Shown here: positions 43,231-51,712 of the stretch, piece by piece
How positions within the stretch are numbered: position 1 is the stretch's first letter
How the letters are laid out: each line of letters starts with the position of its first letter
Source: Candidatus Nitrospira kreftii
GTDB taxonomy: Bacteria; Nitrospirota; Nitrospiria; Nitrospirales; Nitrospiraceae
Length of the DNA: 64,000 nt
Reading direction: 5' to 3'
Assembly: GCA_014058405.1 (NCBI GenBank)
Contig: CP047423.1
Span: 1,364,001-1,428,000 of the forward strand
Made by a program: the position numbers and the translations under genes
Notes under the pieces: model-generated
Seen by the model: the letters and a program-made list of their open reading frames with translations, nothing else
The model's database searches: none
What the model was told of the DNA's origin: nothing

Positions 43231-44645
43231 TGCAACCAGCGACAATCCTAGTAGCCGACGACGATGCGGTCGCGCGTGAGCTTCTGGCAGAGGCATTACG
43301 AAAAGAAGGCTATCATGTGGAAGCCTTTTCCAGTGGAGAAGCCGTTATCGCGCGTGGGCGGCAAGGCCGAGTTGATTTGGTATTGACGGATATCCGCATG
43401 GGGGCCGTGGATGGGCTCACTGTCTTGCGGGAATTCAAACGCACAAACGCACATACCGTGGTCGTGGTATTGACGGCGTTCGGCTCTCTGGAAGGAGCGA
43501 TTGAAGCGATCAAGCAAGGTGCATACGATTATTTGGCGAAACCATTTAAGAAAGAGGACATCAAGCTGGTCGTTAAACGAGGGTTGGATCACTGTCGACT
43601 GCTCCAGGAGAATGCACGGTTTAGGCAAGAGTTGAAAAGCAAAGACGAATGGTCTCCCTTGGTCGGAAGTAGTACGGCCATGCTGGAGGTCTACAAGCTG
43701 GTTGCGCGGGTGGCTGACAGCAAGAGCACAGTCTTGCTGCAAGGAGAGAGCGGAACCGGAAAAGAACTCATTGCTCGTGCCATTCATACGAACGGCCCAC
43801 GTCGGGATAAGCCGTTTATCCCGGTCAATTGCGGAGCGTTGCCCGATACGCTGTTGGAGTCGGAGATGTTCGGGTACGAAAAGGGCGCCTTCACTGGGGC
43901 GGTGGGAACTAAGATGGGGCTCTTTGAATCGGCCAACGGAGGGACGCTGTTTCTCGACGAGATCGGGGAACTCGGGCAGGCGTTGCAAGTAAAGTTGTTG
44001 CGGGTGATGCAGGACCAGGAGGTTCGCCGAGTTGGGGGCACGACCTCCACCAGGGTGGATGTTCGGATCATCGCCGCGACCAACCGTGATCTTGAGCAGC
44101 TTGTGAAAGAAGGAAAATTTCGGGATGACCTCTTCTATCGTCTAAAAGTCGTCCCAATTACCTTGCCATCATTGGTAGAACGGCGGGAGGATATTCCGAT
44201 GTTGGTCCATCATTTCTTGCAGAAGTGCGCAACAGGGGCCGAGCATGCGGTGCGTGCTGTGTTGCCGGAAACGATGGCGCTCTTGACCGACTATCGATGG
44301 CCGGGAAATGTACGAGAGCTTGAAAACGCGATTGAACGGGCCGTGTCTTTGAGTCACGGACCTCTGCTGACGCCAGAAGATTTGCCAGAAGCGATTCGCC
44401 AAGGGGGAACCGCAGAGGTCAGTTCCCAACATCAGTCCACGAATCCACACGATGAGGCCTACCTCACGTTAGAGGAGGTAGAAAAACGTCATCTGATTCG
44501 AGTACTGAAGGAAATGAAAGGAAATAAAGTGAAAGCCGCGAAAACACTTGGAATTGACAGACGCACCCTCTATCGAATGGCCGAACGTTTCGGCCTCGAC
44601 CTTGGGGAGGACGCGGAAGGACCGTCAGAGAAAGAGCCTGCCTAG
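43230..44645 (+). CDS. Sigma-54-dependent NtrC-family response regulator
   Basis: 471 aa. Receiver domain with phospho-acceptor D54 (L-T-D-I-R-M). AAA+ domain with Walker A G-E-S-G-T-G-K-E, the sigma-54 contact loop G-A-F-T-G-A (near 220), and Walker B region G-G-T-L-F-L-D-E-I. Fis-type HTH at the end (K-V-K-A-A-K-T-L-G-I-D-R-R-T-L-Y-R-M-A). GGAGGA eight bases before ATG 43230 and the ATGA overlap with the kinase gene decide the start; the frame is open back to 43167 within the kinase. It would activate sigma-54 promoters; targets are not identifiable. Its stop overlaps the convergent gene's stop region at 44642. Confidence 0.94.
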   Translation: MQPATILVADDDAVARELLAEALRKEGYHVEAFSSGEAVIARGRQGRVDLVLTDIRMGAVDGLTVLREFKRTNAHTVVVVLTAFGSLEGAIEAIKQGAYDYLAKPFKKEDIKLVVKRGLDHCRLLQENARFRQELKSKDEWSPLVGSSTAMLEVYKLVARVADSKSTVLLQGESGTGKELIARAIHTNGPRRDKPFIPVNCGALPDTLLESEMFGYEKGAFTGAVGTKMGLFESANGGTLFLDEIGELGQALQVKLLRVMQDQEVRRVGGTTSTRVDVRIIAATNRDLEQLVKEGKFRDDLFYRLKVVPITLPSLVERREDIPMLVHHFLQKCATGAEHAVRAVLPETMALLTDYRWPGNVRELENAIERAVSLSHGPLLTPEDLPEAIRQGGTAEVSSQHQSTNPHDEAYLTLEEVEKRHLIRVLKEMKGNKVKAAKTLGIDRRTLYRMAERFGLDLGEDAEGPSEKEPA

Positions 44646-45130
44646 TAGTTCTTTGCCCCGTAAAACGTTTCTGTCGTATAAGTGCTGGGGACGATTTTCA
44701 GCTCGTTCTTAATCAAGCGAAGTTTATTTTCAGCACTTTGAGGAACTTGAGGCTCGGTGGGACTCCAGCTATCAAACATGGAACGTTTACCTTCCGACGA
44801 TACCTGCAGACGTAGTCTGGTAATTTGGTCTGTTTCAGGAGTGACAGAAGCTTCCGCTCGGCTTCGGACGACGCCAAGCCGCCCTTTCACGAGCCAGTCC
44901 CAGATACTGGGCTGCTCATCCCTATAGCCCGTATTGAGCTGGGATCCATCTTTCCAGTCCACATCGTAGTTGTCGTCTTTCAAGACTTTTGACACCGCAG
45001 CTTTCACCTGATCCGCAGGGGCGGGCAATGTCACGTCAACGACATCCGGCTGGGCCGGCTGCTGAACGCTGCTACATCCAAAGGTAAAGGCGACAACGGC
45101 AATAATGGCGAGATAGTCCTTTCGGATCAT
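44642..45130 (-). CDS. Uncharacterised lipoprotein, 162 aa
   Basis: A lipoprotein signal (I-A-V-V-A-F-T-F-G-C-S-S) is followed by a soluble domain with P-A-P-A-D-Q-V-K-A-A-V-S-K-V-L near residue 38, the helix seen in BamC-like or DUF3568-type outer-membrane lipoproteins; the resemblance is loose. It is third in the minus-strand operon and overlaps the preceding stop. It converges on the response regulator gene with overlapping ends. Confidence 0.75.
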   Translation of the reverse strand: MIRKDYLAIIAVVAFTFGCSSVQQPAQPDVVDVTLPAPADQVKAAVSKVLKDDNYDVDWKDGSQLNTGYRDEQPSIWDWLVKGRLGVVRSRAEASVTPETDQITRLRLQVSSEGKRSMFDSWSPTEPQVPQSAENKLRLIKNELKIVPSTYTTETFYGAKNY

Positions 45131-45543
45131 TTTGTTCTGGCCTCCTTCAGACGATAAACAAGGTGGGTATCAGTGTGCGTCACTCCTTCGATACGATGAA
45201 TACGGCTCAAAACCAGTTGAGTTAAGGCATCCTGATCGGGAATATCTGCTATCGCAATAATATCAGGGTTGCCCCAACAAGGATCGATAGTTTTGATCTC
45301 TTTAATCTCAGCGAGCGCTTTAGCAACCGCTGAGGTTTGCCCTGGGAGCACGTTAATCAGCACATACGCCCGATCCGACATGCCACGATCTCCGGGAGCT
45401 GGGCCGTGAATCGTATGCGGGATCGTCCCGGAAGTGGGCTGCTTTATAGCAAAGTCAGTTTGCCCTGTCAACACAGGTTTCAGCTTTATGGGCTTCGATG
45501 TGGCGGGGCCAGGGGGAAGCGATTTTAAATGTGGTTTTGCCAT
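45127..45543 (-). CDS. Lrp/AsnC-type ligand-binding (RAM) domain protein without an HTH
   Basis: About 138 aa from ATG 45543, which lies just past the upstream gene's stop (45548). The first 50 residues are basic and Pro-rich. The rest (R-A-Y-V-L-I-N-V-L-P-G-Q-T, E-I-K-E-I-K-T-I-D-P-C-W-G-N-P-D-I-I, V-T-H-T-D-T-H-L-V) has the beta-alpha-beta pattern of the regulator-of-amino-acid-metabolism domain. There is no helix-turn-helix, so it is a stand-alone sensor or structural protein. A shorter start at the M-S-D-R-A-Y-V methionine (45375) is possible. Confidence 0.75.
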   Translation of the reverse strand: MAKPHLKSLPPGPATSKPIKLKPVLTGQTDFAIKQPTSGTIPHTIHGPAPGDRGMSDRAYVLINVLPGQTSAVAKALAEIKEIKTIDPCWGNPDIIAIADIPDQDALTQLVLSRIHRIEGVTHTDTHLVYRLKEARTK

Positions 45544-45547
45544 GGTC

Positions 45548-47020
45548 TCACTTTGGCGCAACAAGCACTTCGACCCGACAGTGCTCACTGACGCTGGTTA
45601 AGGTTGTCTCCAGTCGCTTTGGGCTTCCAATGCGACCCTCTGGGTCGTACATGAAACAGAATAAGGTCGAGCCTCGTCCCTGCGCTCTGTAATACGCAGA
45701 GTCTGCCGTCACCTGATCGGCGAGTTCCTTTGCAGTCAATCCAGATCTGGTCTTCTTTGCGACGATGGCGATCTGATCTCTGTTTACGAGGAGCATGGTG
45801 CGTGGTGTGCCCTCCGTGTAGGGCGGGGTCCATTCCTCGGTTGCGACTTCGTCAAACTCCATTTTCAGTAATGCGCACAGCAGATCTTGTAAGTCATAAT
45901 CATCGTCGATCTCGAGTGTCGGACGATAGTCTCTTCGAAGTCGGAGTTGGCGGGCGACGGAATGGAGATGCAGGCAGACTTTTCGAATGAGCTGGAGCGG
46001 ATCCTGATCCGGTATAGTCTCACTCGCTCGAGTCGGGCTTGGACTGGTCGAAGGCTTGACGGACGACGAATCTTGCCGAATGAACGCGTTAGAATCAGAG
46101 GCTTCTGAGGGCGTCGATAGGTTTGTTGCTACAGGGGCTGAAAAATTGACGTTTGGTTGAGTTGGCATAGCAGGGACAGCTGGAGTCGGCATTGGTGCGA
46201 GTTGTGCTTGCGCGCTCTCCACCGGCTTCTCAAGCGCTGAGGGGATTAGTTGGACAGCCGGAGTTGATATTGGTCTGAGCAGAGGGGGGGGCGGGGTGCC
46301 GGTGATTGGCGGAGTAGCAGGCTCGGCTGGCTGAGATACAGATGTTTGAGTGGGCGCAGGTGCGGGTGTCAGAGGTGGTGCTTGAATTAGAACTGCACTC
46401 GGTGTGGGAGTCACGATCTGAGTTGGAACTGATGGGACTGAGTCAGCCGGTTGTGCTTGAGACATGGGTGTGACTGGGGCGCTCGGTGGCTCCACATTGG
46501 TCGTCATGGCCATGGCGATTGTCATCGGTGAAGTCGCTTGTGTGGTCACTGTGGCCGGTGCTGTGGATGAAACCAGCACTATACGCGCGGTGTTACTGGG
46601 GCTTGCCTCGGGCGGCGGCTCGGCTTTTGACGGTGGTTTCAAGCCTTGGAGTTCAAGCTTCTGGTCCTCTAGGGTATGTATCAGGCCTTTTATGACAGTG
46701 AGGGTCTGCGTGATTTCGGCTTTGTCCGCTGTCCGAATTTTGAAGTTCCGGTACGTTTGGTATTCTTGAGAACGCTCGCCGAACGTGTGTCGCAGACATT
46801 CACGAAACTGCAGCTCAGCTTTGCTTTGCCCCGCATCGCGATAGGGGAATCCCTCTTGGCCGATGTCACTGATCGCAGCCACCACCTCTTGAAATTTTGT
46901 AATGCCAAGCGTGATCTCTTCGATGAGAGCAGTTTTCGACCGGGACCGTTGTTGTTCCGCTGCGCGTGCTCGTGCCATGGGAGTGTGAAAAAGTCTAACT
47001 GAGGGGCCGACACTTGGCAA
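45548..47020 (-). CDS. Protein with Pro/Thr-rich linker and a probably inactive DpnII/MboI-type restriction-nuclease domain
   Basis: Up to 490 aa (TTG 47020) or 476 aa (ATG 46978); neither start has a good ribosome-binding site. Residues about 30-130 form a helical domain with a C-L-R-H-T-F-G-E-R-S-Q-E-Y block. Residues 130-310 are a low-complexity linker rich in P, T, A and V. The last 150 residues (H-S-V-A-R-Q-L-R-L-R-R, R-P-T-L-E-I-D-D-D-Y-D-L-Q-D-L-L, E-E-W-T-P-P-Y-T-E-G, F-C-F-M-Y-D-P-E-G-R-I-G-S-P) match, from memory, the DpnII/MboI-like nuclease domain. Where active members have D...E-x-K, this one reads T-M-L-L ... I-V-A-K-K-T-R: the acidic residues appear replaced by Met and Val, only the Lys remains. 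So it is likely a DNA-binding or scaffold relic, not an enzyme. First gene of the minus operon. Confidence 0.7.
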   Translation of the reverse strand: MPSVGPSVRLFHTPMARARAAEQQRSRSKTALIEEITLGITKFQEVVAAISDIGQEGFPYRDAGQSKAELQFRECLRHTFGERSQEYQTYRNFKIRTADKAEITQTLTVIKGLIHTLEDQKLELQGLKPPSKAEPPPEASPSNTARIVLVSSTAPATVTTQATSPMTIAMAMTTNVEPPSAPVTPMSQAQPADSVPSVPTQIVTPTPSAVLIQAPPLTPAPAPTQTSVSQPAEPATPPITGTPPPPLLRPISTPAVQLIPSALEKPVESAQAQLAPMPTPAVPAMPTQPNVNFSAPVATNLSTPSEASDSNAFIRQDSSSVKPSTSPSPTRASETIPDQDPLQLIRKVCLHLHSVARQLRLRRDYRPTLEIDDDYDLQDLLCALLKMEFDEVATEEWTPPYTEGTPRTMLLVNRDQIAIVAKKTRSGLTAKELADQVTADSAYYRAQGRGSTLFCFMYDPEGRIGSPKRLETTLTSVSEHCRVEVLVAPK

Positions 47021-47556
47021 GAAAACAGCGGGTTTTCACGGGTGAGAGCCATCGATAAGGTTTGCCTAATCACGTAAAGCCAAAGACGAACACACGGGTC
47101 AACTGAGGAAAACAGCGAGTGGAGCTAGAGGTGTGAGTTCGTCGCCCATTGACGATACGACGATAGAGTGCGCGCGGGTCAATTGAAGGGGACCACAATC
47201 TTTTGTCGGACGGTTGAACAGCATTGGCTTCCATGACCCTCGTTCGCCTGTCGTGTCTTGCTCATAGCCAGAATCACCGGTGGGACTGTTTCCAGCCCCC
47301 CCCGGAAGCTCCCGCGGGATCTTCACGGCTGGCCCGATACACCTCATGAATCGTTCATGAAACCACCTGGCGGTGGGCGCTGCCGTGTCGGAATCGTCCA
47401 TTGCTCGGCTATCCCCCTTTGGACGTATTTCATTCAGATCGAGCGACGATCACACTCTCTCAGACGGTTTGCCTAGGTACGATGGATCATCGAATGGGGG
47501 TAGCCCTCCATTCGACCGGAGTCAGAGAGCGACCGCCGGAGTGAGAAAGGGATACG
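47021..47556. other. Divergent intergenic region
   Basis: It must hold promoters for the minus operon and the receiver gene at 47557. Frames such as 47099-47401 (-) lack a ribosome-binding site and any known motif. A run of eight C at 47297-47304 is notable. I see no clear promoter. Confidence 0.4.
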
Positions 47557-48024
47557 ATGAAGCCTGCCACAATTCTAATCATTGAGGACCACGCTGCTGT
47601 GCGCACGCTGCTTGCCCGGGTTCTTGAGGATGCTGGGTATCAGGTCTGGGAAGCCGCTAATGGCCGAGAGGGTCTTGAACGGTTCCGTACGCATCCTGTG
47701 GATCTGGTCATCACAGATCTGGAGATGCCGGAGATGAACGGCCTTGAGGTCATCGTGCAGTTGACCCATTTGTGCGTAGACGTGAGGGTCATCGCCATGA
47801 GCGGGCTCTCTGGGGATGAGCTCCAGCAGGCCACGCTCATCGGGGCTCGGCGGACCCTTCCCAAACCGCTGGACCTCCACGCTCTGCTCCAGGTGGTTCA
47901 GTCTGAGTTGCAGCAAGTGCCCCCAGAGTGGGGAGCGCACGCACCGACAATGGTGGCTCAGGACGCTACGGTTCCGCTGAGGAGCTCGGGAACCAAGGAG
48001 GGGGCGTCACCACCTCTCGGCTAA
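47557..48024 (+). CDS. Stand-alone response-regulator receiver protein
   Basis: 155 aa. Receiver domain with acidic pocket E-D-H near residue 11, phospho-acceptor Asp in L-V-I-T-D-L-E-M-P (about D55), the conserved Ser of M-S-G and Lys of P-K-P. No output domain; the last 35 residues are a loose tail. AAAGGG before the ATG. Single-domain receivers act in phosphorelays or by protein contact. No kinase gene adjoins it. Confidence 0.85.
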   Translation: MKPATILIIEDHAAVRTLLARVLEDAGYQVWEAANGREGLERFRTHPVDLVITDLEMPEMNGLEVIVQLTHLCVDVRVIAMSGLSGDELQQATLIGARRTLPKPLDLHALLQVVQSELQQVPPEWGAHAPTMVAQDATVPLRSSGTKEGASPPLG

Positions 48025-48142
48025 CAACGAGCCAACCTTTGTGGTGCGAGGGGAAGTCGGTGCATGCTCCCAACGCCTCCGTCCGGCTTCCTCGAACGTG
48101 TCGTAGACTCTTGAAAGGATTCAGACAAAATCAAGGTCCGGC

Positions 48143-48703
48143 TTGAAATCATCCTCACCACTGAGTTTACAATCTCCCATACCGTCTGCCCTCCATTCTG
48201 CTCAACAATGGGAAAGTAGATTCGTGACGCACATCACACCCTATGACGATGCTCAGCGTGAGGCGATTGTCCAAATCGCGCTCCGGGCGTGGGCTCCAGT
48301 ATTTGCCTCGATTGAACGTGCTATGGACCCTGAGGTGTATCGGGAGCACCATCCCGATTGGCGGGTGACGCAACAACGGGCGGTTGAAGCCGCCTGTGCA
48401 GATCCGGACGTGCACGTCTGGATCGCGTCAGAAAGGGCGCATCCCTTGGGCTTCATCGCACTGAAGCTGCATACCGCCGAGCGTCTGGGAGAGATTTATA
48501 TGCTTGCCGTCGATCCCGAGTCTCAGCGGCACGGAATTGCGACGACCCTCACGGCTCATGCCCTTGCCTGGTTCAAAGCAGTCAGAATGACAACGGTGAT
48601 GGCGGATACAGGTGGAGATTGCGGGCACGAGCCGGCGCGGCGCACGTACGAGTCGGCAGGGTTTCGGCCGTTCCCAATCGCACGATACTTTAAAAAATTG
48701 TAA
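48143..48703 (+). CDS. GNAT-family N-acetyltransferase
   Basis: 186 aa, or 159 aa if the GTG at 48224 is the start, which lies nearer the domain. Acetyl-CoA-binding motif near residue 120-130: M-L-A-V-D-P-E-S-Q-R-H-G-I-A-T-T-L (pattern R/Q-x-x-G-x-G/A). The C-terminal Y-E-S-A-G-F-R-P-F-P-I-A-R-Y-F fits ribosomal-protein or small-molecule acetyltransferases. Substrate unknown. Confidence 0.85.
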   Translation: MKSSSPLSLQSPIPSALHSAQQWESRFVTHITPYDDAQREAIVQIALRAWAPVFASIERAMDPEVYREHHPDWRVTQQRAVEAACADPDVHVWIASERAHPLGFIALKLHTAERLGEIYMLAVDPESQRHGIATTLTAHALAWFKAVRMTTVMADTGGDCGHEPARRTYESAGFRPFPIARYFKKL

Positions 48704-48738
48704 TCCGGTCAGTTTTCATACCATTACCCTCAAGGGAT

Positions 48739-49388
48739 GTGCAGGAACTTGAGACCAGGCTGCAAGCCCGCTATGGCGTGAAGACCGGACAACCGAATCC
48801 TCGGTTTCTCGATGCGACGCTCTTCAATGATCTCGTGCTGACTCCTTACCGAGACGCAAAATTTGAGCTTCACACCGGCCCATTCCTCTTTGAGTTTCAA
48901 CGGCATGGCCAGTCGATCGACGAGTTCTGCTCACGCCTCAATACGTTCTTCTGCCAGTTGCTGAATGATTTTCGCTACGCGGCGGAGATCCGGAATGCTG
49001 GATTGCTTGGGCTGAGTATCGGAAGGTCTTAGCAAGTCATGGAGTAGCCCACGTCTATAATCACTGGTCCTATATGCCTTCATTGCTTGAACAGCATCGG
49101 CGGATAGACGAAAGTTTTACTGCTCCCTTTACAGTCCTTCGATTACTCACTCCACTGAAGATGTCGTATGAAGCCGCCAAGAAGCGAGCCGAGCCCTATA
49201 ACAAGATCGTAGGAACGTTGCCTGACATGCGACGAGAGGCAGTGGAGCTTGTGCGGAACGTGGTAGCTGAGAATCGGCGAGCCTACGTGCTCGTCAATAA
49301 TCGCTCAGAGGGCAATGCGTCGTTGACGATTCAAGTCCTGATGAAGGCGCTCCGGGGTAATGAGCAGCCAACCATACGTGAATCTTGA
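48739..49388 (+). pseudogene. DUF72 (YecE-like) gene, truncated at the 5' end and frameshifted
   Basis: Frame 1 (48739-49032) reads K-T-G-Q-P-N-P-R-F-L-D-A, F-L-F-E-F-Q-R-H-G, F-C-S-R-L-N-T-F-F, Y-A-A-E-I-R-N-A. Shortly after 49000 the continuation is in another frame: W-A-E-Y-R-K-V-L-A-S-H-G-V-A-H-V-Y-N-H-W-S-Y-M-P-S-L-L-E-Q, then R-L-L-T-P-L-K-M-S-Y-E-A-A and V-N-N-R-S-E-G-N-A-S-L-T-I to 49388. Both parts are colinear with DUF72 proteins. The N-terminal portion of the family is absent upstream, so the gene is dead or a sequencing shift adds to a truncation. Confidence 0.8.
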
Positions 49389-49414
49389 GCGAACCTCTGT
49401 TGCTCTGTGGAAAG

Positions 49415-49723
49415 TTAAGAAGGGTTTTTCTCTTCGACGGTGATATCTCCCCATTTCGAAATCTGAATGCGTTTCCCGGGATTCTTGATGATTTTCGGGA
49501 TCACCTTATGTTCGACGAAATGCTGCAACTCTTCGGGAGATGGGCGGTCCACTAAAAACTGTTCATTGAAGACCACGTGCCACGACTGTTTCTCGACGCC
49601 GTGGTGAACACTGAACGTCGGTCTGATCGTCTGACTGAACTTCACATCTGCGAATTGCTTTTTCAGACAGTCCCGTATGGTCTGAATTGTGATGGGATCA
49701 ATTCCAGATTTTCCACTGTCCAT
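49415..49723 (-). CDS. Uncharacterised protein, 102 aa
   Basis: GAAGGAGGA four bases before the ATG marks a real gene. The product starts M-D-S-G-K-S-G-I-D-P, has F-S-V-H-H-G-V-E-K-Q-S-W-H-V-V-F and ends V-E-E-K-N-P-S. It has mixed alpha/beta composition, no signal and no known domain. It converges on the DUF72 pseudogene. Confidence 0.7.
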   Translation of the reverse strand: MDSGKSGIDPITIQTIRDCLKKQFADVKFSQTIRPTFSVHHGVEKQSWHVVFNEQFLVDRPSPEELQHFVEHKVIPKIIKNPGKRIQISKWGDITVEEKNPS

Positions 49724-49846
49724 GGGTTCCTCCTTCAGTAAGTGTAGCAGGAAAGTTCCGATACATATCGTTCACGCTTCTGGCGGTTTGGAGGATTCGG
49801 CCACGCTGAGTGAGGACCGCCAGTAGTTACGCCGGTGCACCGTTGA

Positions 49847-50215
49847 CTAATAGCAATTCGTAAAGACAGAATTTCTCCAGGGGGAAGACAGACAATCCAT
49901 GTGAGGTTGCCTGATGGGCCCAGCCGGTTGGCGTCCGGCTTCTGGGCGTAAGCCGTTCTCCAGCGCATGATTGACCAGCACGTCGATGTCTGCATCGGGC
50001 ATCGTGGGATACTGCTGTCGAAACTGCCGCTGAAGGGCGGGACGCGTGGTCGCGATGTATCGTTCATGGGCCTGTCTCGCGCCCTCTCGGGCCTGCTGAT
50101 ACAGTGCTTCACAATCCTCGGCCGGTCGACTGCCGACTGGGCCAGAAGTCTTGCCGAGCTTGAGGTCGGTACACGCGCTCAACAGGGTGAAGAGCAGAGC
50201 CAGAGCCAGGTGCAT
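49847..50215 (-). CDS. Small lipoprotein, 122 aa
   Basis: GGAGGAG five bases before ATG 50215 decides the start; the frame is open further up to 50311 but without a site. The signal L-A-L-A-L-L-F-T-L-L-S-A-C is a good lipobox. The mature part is rich in Arg, Gln and Ala with a helical stretch (Q-Q-A-R-E-G-A-R-Q-A-H-E-R-Y, then L-Q-R-Q-F-R-Q-Q-Y-P). Function unknown. Confidence 0.7.
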   Translation of the reverse strand: MHLALALLFTLLSACTDLKLGKTSGPVGSRPAEDCEALYQQAREGARQAHERYIATTRPALQRQFRQQYPTMPDADIDVLVNHALENGLRPEAGRQPAGPIRQPHMDCLSSPWRNSVFTNCY

Positions 50216-50261
50216 GACGTCTCCTCCGTGCAGGGGCTGATTGTGCGGATGGTTAATGGGG

Positions 50262-50498
50262 TCAACCAACCGAGGCACCAGGAATGTGGCCATCCACGAC
50301 CTGCCGGCCATAGGCGATGCACTGGGCCGTGGCTTCCTCGGCGGTCACATACCGACCGGTCTTCACGAAATGACGGCTGTCCTCCTCGTCCTCCGTGGCC
50401 CAGGAAATGAAGACGTTCAATTCCCACTGGCCGGTGTCCACGAGCTGCCGAGGAGCAGGTTGCAGGGTAAAGCCTTTATAGGTGACGGCGTGGGTCAT
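50262..50498 (-). CDS. Uncharacterised small protein, 78 aa
   Basis: GGGAG nine bases before the ATG. The pattern V-T-Y-K-G-F-T-L-Q-P-A-P-R-Q, G-Q-W-E-L-N-V-F-I, F-V-K-T-G-R-Y-V-T-A-E-E-A-T-A-Q-C-I-A-Y-G-R-Q-V-V-D-G is that of small beta-alpha proteins with a Y-K-G-y-x-I-x-P motif, widespread and of unknown role. It lies just upstream of the small lipoprotein gene and may share a transcript. Confidence 0.7.
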   Translation of the reverse strand: MTHAVTYKGFTLQPAPRQLVDTGQWELNVFISWATEDEEDSRHFVKTGRYVTAEEATAQCIAYGRQVVDGHIPGASVG

Positions 50499-50792
50499 CG
50501 TTGTGGTGCTCCCTTCTATCTTTTAACTGATTCCGTAGTTCTGGATCATCTGCAAAGGTCAGCAGGCTCGTGCGTCATGCACCGGCTTTGGTTTTGAACA
50601 GGTGTGGGAAGGTCGGGGCGAAGAAGGCGCTCCTTCTCGCTGCCATTTTGCCAGGTCATACGGTGACTTCGCAATAAGCCTCTCATGGGAAGAGGAGAGG
50701 GGTATTGCGCAGTTCACAGAGGATACGCGAGCCAGGGGCTGGAACTGGTGGTCCCACCACAATCCGGAATCCGGCAGGTCAGCCTTTTGTGT

Positions 50793-51035
50793 TTATTGTG
50801 ATCCGAGGATCTCCTGCTCCGCCTGAAGCCAGTCATCAAGTGGACCTTGACGGATGCGTCGCTCGTAGTTCTCGAAGGCACGTGTGGCGATCCGTTCATG
50901 GAGTGTTGCTGACACAGAAGGAGAGGGAGACTCTGGTGTCGTTCGACGAGTAGGTCTCTGGCGCGTCGTCTTCGATTTGGTTGGGGTCTTTGGTTTGGTC
51001 GGAGTCTTCAGGCTGATTGGCTTCTTCGATTTCAC
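50793..51035 (-). CDS. DUF2934-domain protein with a basic Pro/Thr/Lys-rich N-terminus
   Basis: 80 aa from a GTG at 51035 with GGGAAG upstream. The C-terminal half (R-I-A-T-R-A-F-E-N-Y-E-R-R-I-R-Q-G, then D-W-L-Q-A-E-Q-E-I-L) is the DUF2934 motif. The first 40 residues repeat T-P-T-K-P-K/S-K and look disordered and nucleic-acid-binding. Role unknown. Confidence 0.75.
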   Translation of the reverse strand: MKSKKPISLKTPTKPKTPTKSKTTRQRPTRRTTPESPSPSVSATLHERIATRAFENYERRIRQGPLDDWLQAEQEILGSQ

Positions 51036-51348
51036 GAGTCGCTTCCCATGTCATCCATCATGAATCAGATTGGTGATGGCAAAGCTAGGCGATCCAATTG
51101 GAGATGTCAAGGCGAGACCATAGCGGCCTGCGATGGCTACACCTCGGGTAACGGATGAAGCGGTGTGTCAGGATTGTAGTGATTGATGAGATTGAGCGGA
51201 TTACTGAGGCCTATCAGCGTCGCCAAGTAAAATTTCTCAAGTCATTGATTGTATTGCTGTATTTGCTCTGTTTTCGAGAGATGATTCATGCTAAGATCCA
51301 ACTGCTGCTTTCTTTACGCTATGGAGTCTCTCCTGGTGGTAAGGAAGT
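51036..51348. other. Interval before an orphan terminator; possible small-RNA region
   Basis: No frame with a ribosome-binding site is seen. Some transcript must end at the strong terminator 51349-51383, so a + strand promoter probably lies in this interval. A C-T-A-A-G-A-T box near 51291 could be a -10 element; no convincing -35 was found. Confidence 0.35.
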
Positions 51349-51383
51349 GGGGAGGTGATGCGGACATCACCTCCCCTTTTTTT
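51349..51383 (+). terminator. Strong rho-independent terminator without an upstream gene
   Basis: GGGGAGGTGATG (51349-51360) pairs perfectly with CATCACCTCCCC (51365-51376) across a CGGA tetraloop, followed by seven T's. This is as strong as intrinsic terminators get. No + strand gene ends before it, so it probably ends a small non-coding RNA or an unrecognised short gene. Confidence 0.85.
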
Positions 51384-51666
51384 GCCGCGCCGCTCCTTCG
51401 TTGTCGTGATCTCAGCCTGCTGGTCGTTCCGTCCTCTTTTGCCGGATTTCTCATTTCATGGGGTGCGCTTCATTGGCGTAACCGGTTGTATTCTGACACC
51501 GTCGGCGATTCCCTATCAATGGAGAGCTGGTCGGTGAAGGGGGAGCTCTCGTCAGTGGCGTAGATTCTCTCTTGTGGTCGAGCCTTTTGGAAGCATGGCC
51601 AAGGGAGTGTTTGTTCGGACAGAAGATCTTGCGATGCGGGGCTGTGGAAGATCGAGGACGCTTGAT

Positions 51667-51699
51667 GGTGAGGAGGCGACGTGGTCGACGCCTCCTCAC
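51667..51699 (-). terminator. Long GC-rich hairpin downstream of the 19-aa gene
   Basis: GTGAGGAGGCG and CGCCTCCTCAC form a perfect 11-bp stem with a short palindromic centre. It lies just downstream of the tiny lysine-rich gene on the minus strand. No T run follows on that strand, so it may be an RNA-stabilising or pausing hairpin, not a classical terminator. Confidence 0.5.
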
Positions 51700-51712
51700 G
51701 GTTCGATTACTA

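Noticed and set aside
47099-47401. A 100-codon minus-strand frame between the dead-nuclease gene and the receiver gene
   Set aside because: No ribosome-binding site, no motif and composition unlike neighbouring proteins.
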